Below the pieces are notes generated by a model, which had not been told where the DNA came from, made no database searches, and was given only the letters and a program-made list of their open reading frames with translations. Of a DNA stretch of 64,000 nt, positions 43,867-53,739 are shown in pieces. Made by a program: the position numbers and the translations under genes. This DNA comes from Parasphingorhabdus marina DSM 22363 (GTDB taxonomy: Bacteria > Pseudomonadota > Alphaproteobacteria > Sphingomonadales > Sphingomonadaceae), in NCBI RefSeq assembly GCF_900128895.1, contig NZ_FSQW01000002.1:248001-312000 (forward strand), in the 5' to 3' direction. How positions within the stretch are numbered: the stretch's first letter is position 1; each line of letters starts with the position of its first letter.

Positions 43867-45239
43867 GACCCGGTCGCTTCCACGATTGCCCGGGTAAAGG
43901 CCGCGATGTCAAAGCGGTTGGCTCGCGTATCATAACCACGCCGGACGATCACAAGATCGCGGGACGGAATGATCACCAGAAACTGCCCGCGATTGCCAAA
44001 TCCGGCAAAGCTGTCAGGCGGTACGCCATCGGTCTTGTTCATCAACCAGAAGGTGGCACCATAGCCAAATTGTCGCTCAGGTTGCGGTCCGGATGCGGTG
44101 CTCACATAGGATCGCCAGTTTTCCGGAAGCAGTCGTTCTGGATTAGCTTTCCCATGCTCCCAAACACCATTGTTGAGATAGAGCAGGCCCAGTCGCCCGA
44201 GATCCCTTGCCGTGGTCCAGACCTGGCTGGAGAGGACAGGGCTGCCTTGCCAGTCGGTCTCGGCATAGGTCCGCGTCATGCCGAGTTTCATGAAAAACTC
44301 ATATGGCGCAAACGGCTTCAGCCGCGCGGCATGCACCGCCAGCAAAGTGTCGTTATTGGCGTAGCGAAAGCGACTGCCCGGTCTGTATAGGAGGGGCCAG
44401 CTGGTGGTGCGTTCCGTTACGCTGGCACCGCCCAGGTAGATCGGGTCGGTGCGATTGCCGGCGGTGTCGCTGGTCAATCCGCTGGCCATTCGCATCAGCT
44501 GATCCGGCGTGATCTGCTTTCGCGGATCACTGTCGTCCGTCCATTCCGGAATCTGGCCGGGCGCATGGATATCGAGACCGGTAGTATGCACCGCGTGTCC
44601 GATGAGCGTGCCAGCGATGGATTTTGCTACTGACCAGGTCCGCTGGGCCGTATGCCGGTCATGCCCTGGCTTGAACGTTTCGGCGATGATCCGACCATTT
44701 TTGATGATCAGGACGGCGCTGGTTTTCCCGCCAAATTGCGCGTCATTTTGGGCTGCGGCCACCACGCGACCCAGTTCTTTGGGAATCGCGGAAGGAGCGG
44801 CCATCGCATCTTCATCTCCCATCGGCCAGGGTTGAATGTCAAAGCTGGGCCGGACCGCAGTGGGATCTGTCCTGTATTGTCCATCAAAGCGAATGGGCAT
44901 GCCGGTACAGCCGGTCACCGGGTTCCAGAGTGCAGTGCGCGGTGGACTGTGGTCACTGTAGCTGACCTGTACCTGACGGTTTTTCTGATCGATCTCCAGT
45001 TCCAGTGTTGGTACGATTTCGGCCACCCGGTCATAGATCCCGGTCAGTTCATCCGCTTCAATATCTGCGAGCGATTTGCCGCCGTTCCACAGGCCGGAGC
45101 AGACAAATTGGGCTTTGTAACCGGCCGCCAGAGCGCGGTCATAGTCAGAAGGCTCTTCGGCTCCGGCGGGCCGGGTAGCCAGCAAGCCGAAGGCGGAAGA
45201 AGCAATCACTCCCTGCAATAGGAATTTTCCGATCTTCAT
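43863..45239 (-). CDS. Exported serine hydrolase of the beta-lactamase (class C) fold
   Basis: 458 residues with signal peptide (MKIGKFLLQGVIASSAFGLLATRPAGA). Active-site SxxK in WSVAKSIAG, tyrosine motif YANND; later RGQFLVIIPSRDLVIVRRG holds the terminal strand. Class C family members include penicillin-binding-like esterases and D-aminopeptidases. The N-terminal about 110 residues are extra. Start ATG 45239 shares one base with the stop of the upstream gene (TAATG), so translation is coupled to it. Substrate unknown. Confidence 0.82.
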   Translation of the reverse strand: MKIGKFLLQGVIASSAFGLLATRPAGAEEPSDYDRALAAGYKAQFVCSGLWNGGKSLADIEADELTGIYDRVAEIVPTLELEIDQKNRQVQVSYSDHSPPRTALWNPVTGCTGMPIRFDGQYRTDPTAVRPSFDIQPWPMGDEDAMAAPSAIPKELGRVVAAAQNDAQFGGKTSAVLIIKNGRIIAETFKPGHDRHTAQRTWSVAKSIAGTLIGHAVHTTGLDIHAPGQIPEWTDDSDPRKQITPDQLMRMASGLTSDTAGNRTDPIYLGGASVTERTTSWPLLYRPGSRFRYANNDTLLAVHAARLKPFAPYEFFMKLGMTRTYAETDWQGSPVLSSQVWTTARDLGRLGLLYLNNGVWEHGKANPERLLPENWRSYVSTASGPQPERQFGYGATFWLMNKTDGVPPDSFAGFGNRGQFLVIIPSRDLVIVRRGYDTRANRFDIAAFTRAIVEATGS

Positions 45240-45784
45240 TATTTGCTCCAGTCTGCGTTGATATAGGCAATGAGCCATGTGAGGGGCTGCATGTGGGGAT
45301 GGGATTGCCGCTGTCCGATGGTGGCATCAGCATCACAGGCAAACCGGACTATGGCTCCATACCCGGTTTCGGATGTGGATGGCACAACACGCTCTTGCGG
45401 TGAGTCCTGTTCGTACGGAGCAGCCGGCTGTTCGGCGCCGTCATATGTTGATCGATTTCGCATGCGGTAACTCCCGGTCGAACAATCGATAATCATATCG
45501 GAACGCAAATCCCGGATATTCTCACGCAGCGACCGATCCTCGCGGCCAGTCATGACAATCCTGGAAACGGCAAGGGTGACGGCCTTCTTGTCGCGCTCAA
45601 CACTTGCCTTGTCGGCAAAATAGATTTCGCTGCGATAGTCCGGTGATTCATCCTCGATGATCTCGTCAACAAGGTACCAGTCCGCTCTCTCGGCAGACGG
45701 AACCGGATCTGAACTGGCAGCGCCATGTGCTGGGGGAGCAATCAGTGCAGCCGTTACCATTACCGAAAGCACGTTACCCGTCAT
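45239..45784 (-). CDS. Predicted exported protein of unknown function in the rarA operon
   Basis: 181 residues beginning with a signal peptide (MTGNVLSVMVTAALIAPPAHGAA). The rest has few recognisable motifs: WYLVDEIIEDESPDYRSEIYFADK, REDRSLRENIRDLRSDMIIDCSTGSY and a C-terminal ATIGQRQSHPHMQPLTWLIAY. Two cysteines (DCSTG and FACDAD) may form a disulfide. Start ATG 45784 overlaps rarA by 11 bp. I do not recognise a family. Confidence 0.65.
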   Translation of the reverse strand: MTGNVLSVMVTAALIAPPAHGAASSDPVPSAERADWYLVDEIIEDESPDYRSEIYFADKASVERDKKAVTLAVSRIVMTGREDRSLRENIRDLRSDMIIDCSTGSYRMRNRSTYDGAEQPAAPYEQDSPQERVVPSTSETGYGAIVRFACDADATIGQRQSHPHMQPLTWLIAYINADWSK

Positions 45785-47087
45785 TTTTCTGGTTCCTGAG
45801 ATTGTCCCAATAGGCCAGTCGTTCCCTGATCTTGTGTTCAAGTCCGCGATCTACCGGCTGATAGAACTCTTCTGCCTGCATCGATTCCGGCCAGTAATTG
45901 TCGCCGGAAAAGCCCTCGTCTTTTTCATGATCATAACTGTAACCCTCACCATAACCGATGTCCTTCATCAGGCTGGTGGGTGCGTTCAGAATGTTTTGCG
46001 GGGGCACCAGAGAACCGGTTTTTCTGGCTGATTTCCAGGCAGATTTCTGGGCCTTGTAGGCAGCATTGGATTTGGGCGCGGTGGCGCAATAGAGACAGGC
46101 CTGCACGATCGCCAGCTCACCCTCCGGACTGCCCAGAAACTCATAGGCCTGTTTGGCTGCGAGTGCCTGCACCAGCGCCTGCGGATCAGCGAGACCAATA
46201 TCCTCGCTGGCAAATCGCACGATCCGGCGCAACACATAGAGCGGTTCTTCTCCGGCAACCAGCATGCGGGCCAGATAGTACAAAGCGGCCTGGGGATCGG
46301 AACCACGGAGCGATTTGTGCAAGGCGGAAATGAGGTTGTAATGTCCGTCTCGATCCTTGTCATAAACAGCCATCCGGCGATGCAGCAGCTTTGCAAGTTC
46401 AGCCGGCTCGACCGGGGCCTCCATGTTCATTGAAAAAAGCGTTTCAGCCTGATTGAGCAGAAACCTGCCATCGCCATCCGCGCTGGCCACCAGTGCCTCC
46501 CGGGCGTCAGGCGTTAGCGGAAGTTCACGTTCCTCCAGCGCTTCGGCTTTCTCCAGCAACTGCATCAGCGCTGCGCTGTCGAGACGATTGAGTATGAGCA
46601 CCTGAGTCCGGCTGAGCAGGGCGGCATTGAGTTCAAAGGACGGATTTTCCGTGGTCGCTCCGACCAGTGTGACTGCTCCTTTCTCGACATAGGGGAGAAA
46701 ACTGTCCTGCTGCGAACGATTGAAGCGGTGAATTTCATCAACAAACAAAAGGGTCTGCTGTCCCAGCTCAAGACGCTGTTCGGCTTCCGCAAAGACCTTC
46801 TTGAGATCAGCGACACCTGAAAATACGGCAGAAATTGACTTGAAATGTAGATCAGTTTGCTCGGCCAGCAATCGGGCGAGACTGGTTTTTCCGGTTCCCG
46901 GAGGTCCCCAGAAGATAATCGAAGACAATTTGCCGGAGACAAGCATCCGGCTCAGACTGCCTTCCGGACCGACCAGATGGTCTTGCCCGACAATGTCGTC
47001 CAGTTGGGTCGGGCGCAAGCGTTCGGCCAGTGGGGCAGCAGGATTGCCCGGATCTGTCGTCGTCTCCTTCTGGAACAGATCCGTCAT
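45774..47087 (-). CDS. rarA: Replication-associated recombination protein A (RarA/MgsA)
   Basis: AAA+ ATPase linked to the clamp-loader family that acts at stalled replication forks. The N-terminal region reads RLRPTQLDDIVGQDHLVG; Walker A GPPGTGKTSLA, Walker B FVDEIHRFN, sensor LVGATTENPSFELN and arginine-finger region LLSRTQVL are intact. 437 residues, normal. It heads an overlapping four-gene unit of unlike functions (exported unknown, serine hydrolase, quinone oxidoreductase). Confidence 0.95.
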   Translation of the reverse strand: MTDLFQKETTTDPGNPAAPLAERLRPTQLDDIVGQDHLVGPEGSLSRMLVSGKLSSIIFWGPPGTGKTSLARLLAEQTDLHFKSISAVFSGVADLKKVFAEAEQRLELGQQTLLFVDEIHRFNRSQQDSFLPYVEKGAVTLVGATTENPSFELNAALLSRTQVLILNRLDSAALMQLLEKAEALEERELPLTPDAREALVASADGDGRFLLNQAETLFSMNMEAPVEPAELAKLLHRRMAVYDKDRDGHYNLISALHKSLRGSDPQAALYYLARMLVAGEEPLYVLRRIVRFASEDIGLADPQALVQALAAKQAYEFLGSPEGELAIVQACLYCATAPKSNAAYKAQKSAWKSARKTGSLVPPQNILNAPTSLMKDIGYGEGYSYDHEKDEGFSGDNYWPESMQAEEFYQPVDRGLEHKIRERLAYWDNLRNQKNDG

Positions 47088-47161
47088 GTGCCGGGCACCT
47101 CATGCTTCGGATGACATCTTGCAGCGGAAGTGAGGTGAGGGGGATCGGACTTCATCTGACT

Positions 47162-48343
47162 TTACCGGATGGCTTCCTGACTGATCGGGCCGTGCCCCAG
47201 CTCCCTCTGCCGAATCAGACGCAAATAGCTCTGGGCCACGGTGTTATTGATCTGGTCCCAGCTGAACTCATCCGACCTTTTCTCGCCGGCTGCACCATGT
47301 TCGCCGCGGATATTGCTGTTCTCGCAGTAGAGTTGCAGCGCGTCGGCAAATTCGCGAATGGCTCCAGGAGTGATCAATCGTCCGGACTCTCCGTCCCGGA
47401 CAAGGCTCTGACTGCCGGTAGCCTTGGCGGCCACAACCGGGATTCCGCATGCCATTGCTTCCAGCGTGACGTTGCCGAATGTTTCGGTGACCGACGGGTT
47501 GAAAAGCATATCCATGCTTCCAACGCCGCGACCGAGATCTTTCCCTTGCTGAAATCCTGCAAATATTGCTTCGGGGATCCGGTCCTCGAACCATTGCTTG
47601 GCGGGACCTTCTCCGATCACCAACACGCGATGCGCAACATTCCGGCGCTTGAGTTCGTCAATGCTGTCAGAGAATACATCCAGCCCCTTTTCCATCACCA
47701 GCCGGCCCAGGAAGCCGATGACCGGTTCATGGTCTGCGATTCCGAAGGAACGACGCCATTCAAGGTCACGGCGCCCAGGATTGAAGACTTCCCGATCCAC
47801 CCCACGCGACCAGATGCCAACATCATAGTTCATGCGTTGTTCGCGCAAGACCTGGGCCATGGATTCAGAAGGTGCGACAATCGCATCGCAACGCCGGTAC
47901 AGACGGCGCAAAATGGCCTCGATGACCGGCTCCAGAAACGCGAGATTATAGTAGCGCGGATAGGTTTCGAAACGGGTGTGGACAGATGCGAGCACAGGAA
48001 TGTTCTGTTTTCGGGCCCAGCTCACCATGCGGTGTCCGACAAAATCGGGACTCGAAATCTGCATGACATTGGGCCGGAACTGCTGAAGATCGCGCCGCGC
48101 GACGGACGACATATGTGTCGGAAACCGGTATTCGCCGCGACCGGGAAAAGCCACCGAGGGCACACTGATCAGGTCGCCCGTCGGTTCAAACGCCGGTGTA
48201 TCCGTGGTCGGTGAATATACCCGGACAGCAGCACCCTGATCCAGCAGATATCCGGCGAGGCGGTTCAGTGCCTGATTGGCACCGTCCCGCACAAAATTAT
48301 AGTTGCCGCTGTACAAGGCAATACGAAGATCACTGATTTCCAT
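47162..48343 (-). CDS. Glycosyltransferase family 4 (MgtA/GtfA-like)
   Basis: 393 residues. N-terminal RIALYSGNYNFVRDGANQALNRL resembles the MgtA/PimB-like mannosyl or glucosyl transferases; the DxSDFVGHR and VHTRFETYPRYY segments are acceptor side; the C-terminal donor side has VIGFLGRLVMEKGLD, RVLVIGEGPAKQWF and the E-x7-E motif ETFGNVTLEAMACGIPVVA. It could glycosylate lipid (sphingomonads use glycosphingolipids), but this is inference. ATG 48343 (MEISDLRIALYSG) is preferred over TTG 48355. Confidence 0.88.
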   Translation of the reverse strand: MEISDLRIALYSGNYNFVRDGANQALNRLAGYLLDQGAAVRVYSPTTDTPAFEPTGDLISVPSVAFPGRGEYRFPTHMSSVARRDLQQFRPNVMQISSPDFVGHRMVSWARKQNIPVLASVHTRFETYPRYYNLAFLEPVIEAILRRLYRRCDAIVAPSESMAQVLREQRMNYDVGIWSRGVDREVFNPGRRDLEWRRSFGIADHEPVIGFLGRLVMEKGLDVFSDSIDELKRRNVAHRVLVIGEGPAKQWFEDRIPEAIFAGFQQGKDLGRGVGSMDMLFNPSVTETFGNVTLEAMACGIPVVAAKATGSQSLVRDGESGRLITPGAIREFADALQLYCENSNIRGEHGAAGEKRSDEFSWDQINNTVAQSYLRLIRQRELGHGPISQEAIR

Positions 48344-48407
48344 CGGCTGCTTCAAGCACAGTCACGCGGAAATTGCCAATCTCATCTTGCTGGTCTAGCG
48401 ACAGCTT

Positions 48408-49064
48408 ATGATTGAGACGAAACTGGATCATTTGCTGATTGGCACACCGCAACCGTTTCGGGACGACGGAGAGATGAGCGCCATTGTCAAGACAAAAGTG
48501 CCGGACGCCATTTTTCTGGGGCCACTGGGGCTGGAAGGCAACGAGGTTGCCGATCCCGTTCATCATGGCGGCCAGGACAAAGCGGTGCATCTTTATGCGG
48601 CCGAACACTATTCATGGTGGCGGCAAAGATATCCCGGATTGGGAATATTGAATCAACCGGGCGCTTTTGGGGAAAATTTCAGCTGTACCGGCCTGACCGA
48701 AGATCGCCTCTGTCTGGGTGACATGTTTCGGGTGGGAGAAGCCCTGATCGAATGCAGCCATGCGCGCCAGCCCTGCTGGAAGCTGAATCACCGTTTTGGC
48801 GAGAAAGACGTGATGAAAACGGTGATCCGGACGGCACGATCCGGCAGTTATTTTCGGGTGATCGAGCCGGGAAGGGTGCAGGCCGGTGACCGGATTTCCC
48901 AATGCGAGCGACCCCATCCAGACTGGCCGCTGGATAAACTGTTCCGGATTCTCATCAGCGGCGACCACGACGGTCGAAAGACCGAATTGCAGTGGCTTGC
49001 CAGCTCGCCAGTGCTCGCCAGCACGTGGCGGAAACGCGCGGAACAGCTGGCTGAAAAACAGTGA
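48408..49064 (+). CDS. MOSC-domain protein (YiiM-like)
   Basis: 218 residues of the MOSC family (molybdenum-cofactor sulfurase C-terminal fold). Conserved GGQDKAVHLYAAEHYSWW, QPGAFGENFSCTG and the Cys in ARQPCWKLNHRF, expected to hold the molybdenum cofactor as in E. coli YiiM (6-hydroxyaminopurine reductase). Single gene, convergent with corC. N-terminal start ATG 48408 is used. Confidence 0.87.
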   Translation: MIETKLDHLLIGTPQPFRDDGEMSAIVKTKVPDAIFLGPLGLEGNEVADPVHHGGQDKAVHLYAAEHYSWWRQRYPGLGILNQPGAFGENFSCTGLTEDRLCLGDMFRVGEALIECSHARQPCWKLNHRFGEKDVMKTVIRTARSGSYFRVIEPGRVQAGDRISQCERPHPDWPLDKLFRILISGDHDGRKTELQWLASSPVLASTWRKRAEQLAEKQ

Positions 49065-50024
49065 TCAGTCGCTGTCCTGATCGTCGCCTTCCGGTGGGTG
49101 CAATTTCAGTCGCCTGACCCGCCGGTCATCTGCCTCGATGACTTCGAGCCGCCAGCCACTGGGATGACCCAGAATCTCTCCGGCTTTCGGGATGTGGCCG
49201 GCAAGCACGAAAGACAATCCGCCAATAGTGTCGACATCCTCGTCAATCTCGGCCAGCGCGGGGTGAACTTCCTCTCCGACATCGTCCAGTTCGGCGCGCG
49301 CATCAACTTCCCATATCCCGTTATGCAACTGCTTGAACATGGGCACCGGTTCGTCATCATGCTCGTCCTCAATATCGCCGACAATTTCCTCGACAATATC
49401 TTCGATGGTCACCAGTCCTTCGGTGCCGTTATATTCGTCAAAGATGATCGCGAGATGGGTTCTCGTTGCCCGCATTTCGGCCAGGAGATCGAGCACGCCC
49501 ATGGATTCCGGAACGAAACGCGGCTGTCGCAGGAAGGGGCTGATATCCGACGGCGGCGTGCCACCTTTGGCAACGAGGGCAAATATGTCCTTGATGTGCA
49601 CCATGCCGATGATCGTATCCAGATTTTCCCGATAGACCGGGAGCCGGCTGTGACCATGTTCGGAGAAAATCTCGACATATTCGCTGAATGGTGCACTTTC
49701 CTCGATGGCGATGATATCCGCCCTCGGAACCGCGATGTCATCGACCCGGTGATCACTGAAATGCAGCAAGTTGCGCAGCATTTCCAGCTCGACCGCAGAA
49801 AGATCTTCGGCTTTGCCGCTGTCTCCGTCGGTTTCGTTCTCGTGCTCGTCAATCACTTCCTCGAGCTGTGCGCGCAGGCTGTTATCCTCTGCTTCACCAA
49901 AAAGCAGGGCCTTCAGGCTGCGCCATATTCGCCCGGGTTCTTCGTCTTCGCTCTTGACGGGTGTGGCACTGCCATTCCCCGTATTGCTGATATTTTCGTC
50001 TGGCATGATCGTTGTTTTGGTCAC
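49065..50024 (-). CDS. corC: CBS-pair / CorC_HlyC domain protein (hemolysin family)
   Basis: Cytoplasmic protein with two CBS modules (GHSRLPVYRENLDTIIGMVHIKDIF and MRATRTHLAIIFDEYNGTEGLVTIEDIVEEIVGDIEDEHDDE) and a C-terminal transporter-associated domain. Family members (CorC, YbeX) modulate magnesium/cobalt transport or ribosome biogenesis. Start GTG 50024 abuts the ybeY stop; ATG 50006 is an alternative. The apolipoprotein N-acyltransferase gene lnt that often follows is not present; the next gene is convergent. Confidence 0.88.
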   Translation of the reverse strand: MTKTTIMPDENISNTGNGSATPVKSEDEEPGRIWRSLKALLFGEAEDNSLRAQLEEVIDEHENETDGDSGKAEDLSAVELEMLRNLLHFSDHRVDDIAVPRADIIAIEESAPFSEYVEIFSEHGHSRLPVYRENLDTIIGMVHIKDIFALVAKGGTPPSDISPFLRQPRFVPESMGVLDLLAEMRATRTHLAIIFDEYNGTEGLVTIEDIVEEIVGDIEDEHDDEPVPMFKQLHNGIWEVDARAELDDVGEEVHPALAEIDEDVDTIGGLSFVLAGHIPKAGEILGHPSGWRLEVIEADDRRVRRLKLHPPEGDDQDSD

Positions 50025-50534
50025 TTATTCCATATGTGCATCGGGATAGGGGTTGGCAATCCCGAGATTTGCCAATGCTCTGGTTTCCAAAGCCTCCATT
50101 GTCAATGCATCAGCCTCATTCTGGTGGTCATAGCCTAGCAAATGCAGGGTGCCGTGAACAATCAAATGTGCGGCATGATCTGACACGGAAATCTGCTTTT
50201 CCTCTGCCTCGTTAACGCAAGTTTCTTTGGCAAGAATAATGTCACCCAGCAAGATTTCGCCGTCGTCTGTATTGGCCAGGCCGCCGAGCATGTCCTGCGC
50301 CACCAACGGAAAGGAGAGCACATTGGTTGGCTTGTCCTTGTCCCGATAGGCGGCGTTCAATTTGCGGACTTCGTCATCCGACGTAAACCGGATCGCAACT
50401 TCCAGATTTGCCGACAGCTGGCTCAATGACTGATAGGGAGTCAGCCTCATGGCATTGTCGACCGCTGACCTTGCCAATTTCTGCCAGTTGATGGTTTCAC
50501 CCCACCCTTCGTTCAATGTCGCGACGTCAAGCAA
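50025..50534 (-). CDS. ybeY: Endoribonuclease YbeY
   Basis: Metal-dependent endoribonuclease for 16S rRNA 3'-end maturation and 70S quality control. Zinc ligands are in HLIVHGTLHLLGYDHQNEADA (H-x3-H-x5-H pattern). 169 residues with a variable N-terminal half. It sits between phoH and corC, the widespread bacterial order, which supports linked function. Confidence 0.95.
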   Translation of the reverse strand: MLDVATLNEGWGETINWQKLARSAVDNAMRLTPYQSLSQLSANLEVAIRFTSDDEVRKLNAAYRDKDKPTNVLSFPLVAQDMLGGLANTDDGEILLGDIILAKETCVNEAEEKQISVSDHAAHLIVHGTLHLLGYDHQNEADALTMEALETRALANLGIANPYPDAHME

Positions 50535-50560
50535 TGGAAACTGACCACAGTTCGGGGAGC

Positions 50561-51592
50561 TTAATTGGCATCCGGGCCTTCATAGGCATCGACGATCCGG
50601 CCCACCAACGGATGGCGAACGACATCACTGCTGGTGAAACGAATGGTGGAGATGCCGTCAATGCCTTCCAGCCGGCTGACCGCATCGTTCAGGCCTGACC
50701 GGCTGTCACCGCCCGGAATATCGACTTGCCGCGGGTCGCCGCAGACGACCATCCGGCTGCTCATGCCAAATCGGGTCAGGAACATCTTCATTTGGGCGGG
50801 CGTCGTGTTCTGTGCTTCATCCAGAATGATGAAGGCGTCGCCCAGCGTGCGTCCGCGCATGAATGCCAGCGGGGCGATTTCGATTTCACCGGACTCGATC
50901 CGCCGTTCCACCTGTTCGGCGGGCAGGCAGTCGAACAACGCATCGTAAATCGGGCGGAGATAGGGGTCGACCTTGTCTTTCATGTCGCCCGGAAGAAAAC
51001 CGAGATGTTCACCGGCTTCGACAGCCGGGCGAGACAGAATGAGGCGCTGCACAGCGCCTGTGATCAGCATCGCCACGGCCTGGGCGACTGCGAGATAGGT
51101 CTTGCCAGTGCCAGCCGGACCCAGTGCAAAGATCATGTCATCCCGGGCCAGGGCTTCCATATAATGGGCCTGTCCGACCGACCGCGGAACGATGGTCTTT
51201 TTGCGGGTGCGGATCATCACTTTGGGTGGTTCGGAAATATCATTCTTGCCGCGTGCGCCGGAAGCGCCCGTGCCCTTTGCGGCTTTCTCGATTCGCGGAT
51301 CTGCAGCCATGGCGATAATGGCCTCAACGGCGCTGGCGTCGATTTCCTGTCCTTTTTCCAGACGGTTATAAATGCCGGTCAACACGTCCCGTGCCCTCGT
51401 TGCCGCGTCTTCCTCGCCTTCGATTTTCAGGTTTGTTCCGCGCGCGGCAATATAGACACCGAGACGATTTTCGATCGCCACGATATTGCGGTCATATTCT
51501 CCAAACAGGTCACCGAGCAGCTGCGGATCGTCAAATTCCAGATCCAGCGTGATGACTCCTCGCGGTTGTTCGCTTTGCGCTTTCTTGGCCAT
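50561..51592 (-). CDS. PhoH-like ATPase (PhoL)
   Basis: P-loop ATPase of 343 residues: KH-like N-terminal region, then GPAGTGKTYLAVAQA as Walker A and AFIILDEAQNTTPAQMKMFLTRFG as Walker B. PhoL proteins are linked to ybeY and RNA handling, likely as helicase/RNase partners. Its start overlaps the miaB stop by one base (TGATG), indicating translational coupling. Confidence 0.93.
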   Translation of the reverse strand: MAKKAQSEQPRGVITLDLEFDDPQLLGDLFGEYDRNIVAIENRLGVYIAARGTNLKIEGEEDAATRARDVLTGIYNRLEKGQEIDASAVEAIIAMAADPRIEKAAKGTGASGARGKNDISEPPKVMIRTRKKTIVPRSVGQAHYMEALARDDMIFALGPAGTGKTYLAVAQAVAMLITGAVQRLILSRPAVEAGEHLGFLPGDMKDKVDPYLRPIYDALFDCLPAEQVERRIESGEIEIAPLAFMRGRTLGDAFIILDEAQNTTPAQMKMFLTRFGMSSRMVVCGDPRQVDIPGGDSRSGLNDAVSRLEGIDGISTIRFTSSDVVRHPLVGRIVDAYEGPDAN

Positions 51593-52929
51593 CAGGCAGC
51601 TATACTCCTTGGCATCCGTCCCTGCAGGCTGTTGGGTCCGGCGGATTCAATTTCCACATCGACCATGTCACCAATGGCAAGGCCGGGGGCTACCACGTGG
51701 ACCGATTGCAGCCAGGGCGTCTTGCCGACCAGCTGCCCTTCCAGCTTGCCTTTCCGTTCCAGCAAAATGCTGGTCTTTCGCCCGACGGTCTGGCGGTTAA
51801 ATTGGTGCTGCTGTTCGTTCAGCAAAGCCTGAAGCCGTTGCAGTCTTTCGTCCATCACTTCACGTGCAATCTGTTGTTCCATGACGGCCGCGGGAGTGCC
51901 CGGTCGCGGGGAATATTTGAACGAATAGGCCTGTGCGTAACTGGCTTCGGCCACCAGCTCCATGGTTTTTTCGAAATCCTCGTCGGACTCACCCGGAAAA
52001 CCGACAATGAAATCCCCGGAAATGGCTATATCGGGCCGGACTTTCCGGATCCGGTCCAGGATATCGAGATAGCTTTCGGTGCTGTGCGACCGGTTCATGG
52101 CCTTCAGGATGGGATCACTGCCGGACTGCACGGGCAAATGGAGATAGGGCATCAGCTTGGGCACATCCCCATGGGCATCGATCAGTGCCTGGCTCATGTC
52201 ATTCGGGTGGCTGGTCGTATACCGGATGCGTTGTAGGCCATCAATCCGGTCCAGGGCGCGGATCAGACCATCGAGCCCGGTCGTTACGCCGCGGTCGTCT
52301 TCGCCAGACCATGCGTTGACATTCTGGCCAAGCAACGTGATTTCCCGCGCGCCGCCATCAACCAGGGCCCTGGCTTCATCCACCAGATCACCCCATGGGC
52401 GCGAAATCTCGGCACCGCGGGTGTAGGGGACCACACAATAGGTGCAGAATTTGTCGCAACCCTCCTGGATGGTCAGAAATGCTGTGGGACGGGCCTGTTT
52501 CTTGCGGGTAGGCAATATGTCGAATTTCGACTGTACCGGCATGTCGGTATCAAGCGCCCGTTTGCCGCTCTTGGCCTGTTCAATAAGTTCGGGAAGGCGA
52601 TGATAAGCCTGGGGGCCAACGACAATGTCTACACTTGGCGCGCGACGGGAAATTTCGCGACCTTCCGCCTGCGCCACACAGCCGGCGACAGCGATGAGCG
52701 GGCTTTCTCCGTCCTTACCGCGCAAACGCCCAATGTCCGAATAGACTTTCTCGGCAGCCTTCTCGCGAATATGGCAGGTGTTCAGAACAACCAGATCTGC
52801 ATCTTCATCTTCGCCTGCGCTGCTCATGCCCTGATCGGTCAGCATCTCGGACATGCGTTCGCCATCATAGACGTTCATCTGACAGCCAAAGGATTTGACC
52901 CGGAACTTCGTGGGATTTTTGCGATTCAT
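51592..52929 (-). CDS. miaB: tRNA-2-methylthio-N6-dimethylallyladenosine synthase MiaB
   Basis: Radical-SAM methylthiotransferase that converts i6A37 to ms2i6A37 in tRNAs. N-terminal UPF0004 cluster ligands in [20 protein letters not shown] and AGCVAQAEG; the radical-SAM cluster [16 protein letters not shown]-terminal TRAM domain with [15 protein letters not shown]. 445 residues. It follows plsC by 10 bp and overlaps phoH, as part of the minus-strand run. Confidence 0.95.
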   Translation of the reverse strand: MNRKNPTKFRVKSFGCQMNVYDGERMSEMLTDQGMSSAGEDEDADLVVLNTCHIREKAAEKVYSDIGRLRGKDGESPLIAVAGCVAQAEGREISRRAPSVDIVVGPQAYHRLPELIEQAKSGKRALDTDMPVQSKFDILPTRKKQARPTAFLTIQEGCDKFCTYCVVPYTRGAEISRPWGDLVDEARALVDGGAREITLLGQNVNAWSGEDDRGVTTGLDGLIRALDRIDGLQRIRYTTSHPNDMSQALIDAHGDVPKLMPYLHLPVQSGSDPILKAMNRSHSTESYLDILDRIRKVRPDIAISGDFIVGFPGESDEDFEKTMELVAEASYAQAYSFKYSPRPGTPAAVMEQQIAREVMDERLQRLQALLNEQQHQFNRQTVGRKTSILLERKGKLEGQLVGKTPWLQSVHVVAPGLAIGDMVDVEIESAGPNSLQGRMPRSIAA

Positions 52930-52938
52930 AGCGGGCGC

Positions 52939-53739
52939 CTATACAACGGGGCGTCCTGACAGGGAAGCGGAAAGCGCCAGCGAGATACGGCGCTCGGCTT
53001 CGGCACAAATTGCCTTGCGATCACCAAATTCTGCCGGATCAAACGGTTCTAGGAAATGCAGGGTGACCGGAATAATTCCCCATCTGGAAAACAGCCGCAT
53101 GGCATTATGTGCAGCGGTTTCTTCGCCAACCCACGCGATGTCCTTGCTGATCTTGCCATAGTCAAGCAGCATGGGTTGCACCCGGATGGGTTTCGGCGGC
53201 GGGGCCATGGCCTGAAACAGGGACGGTTTGAATGGCAGCAATTCGTGGCCTTCTGTGGTTGTACCTTCTGGGAATACGGTGATCGGATATTTTTCTTCGA
53301 TCGCTTCGCGGATCACTTCAACCTGGCCGTTGACGTCCATCCGGTTAGTGCGTGATACAAAAATCGTCTTGTTGATCCGGCACAGCCATCCGATGATTGG
53401 CCAGCTGGCGATCCCGTCCTGGGCGACGAATGTGCAGCCAGTCATTCCTGCAACCACAGGAATGTCAAACCAGCTGATATGGTTGGAAACGTAAAACACA
53501 TCCTGCTTCAGCCGTTTTCCCTTTGTCTTGATGACCGCACCGCAATTGGTGGCGACCAGCCACAGGAAAAACCGGGGCCAGGGCGATGGCAGGCGAAAAA
53601 GACGCCAGAGATAGTGCAGAGGAAGGCAGACAAGCAGGCTGAGAACAATGCCCGTCACTCGCAGGCAGAGCAGCAAAAAGCCAAAAATGGAAACGGGTTT
53701 TTCCGAACCGTCAGTTTTTGCGGTCAGAGGATACGCCAT
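52939..53739 (-). CDS. plsC: 1-acyl-sn-glycerol-3-phosphate acyltransferase
   Basis: Phospholipid synthesis: acylates lysophosphatidic acid at the inner membrane. Active-site NHISWFD (H-x4-D), FVSRTNR and FPEGTTTEG blocks are all present; an N-terminal hydrophobic helix (GFLLLCLRVTGIVLSLLV) anchors it. ATG 53739 (MAYPLTAKTDG) begins inside the end of fur and overlaps it by 29 bp; an earlier start at 53850 lies deeper in fur and is rejected. Confidence 0.88.
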   Translation of the reverse strand: MAYPLTAKTDGSEKPVSIFGFLLLCLRVTGIVLSLLVCLPLHYLWRLFRLPSPWPRFFLWLVATNCGAVIKTKGKRLKQDVFYVSNHISWFDIPVVAGMTGCTFVAQDGIASWPIIGWLCRINKTIFVSRTNRMDVNGQVEVIREAIEEKYPITVFPEGTTTEGHELLPFKPSLFQAMAPPPKPIRVQPMLLDYGKISKDIAWVGEETAAHNAMRLFSRWGIIPVTLHFLEPFDPAEFGDRKAICAEAERRISLALSASLSGRPVV

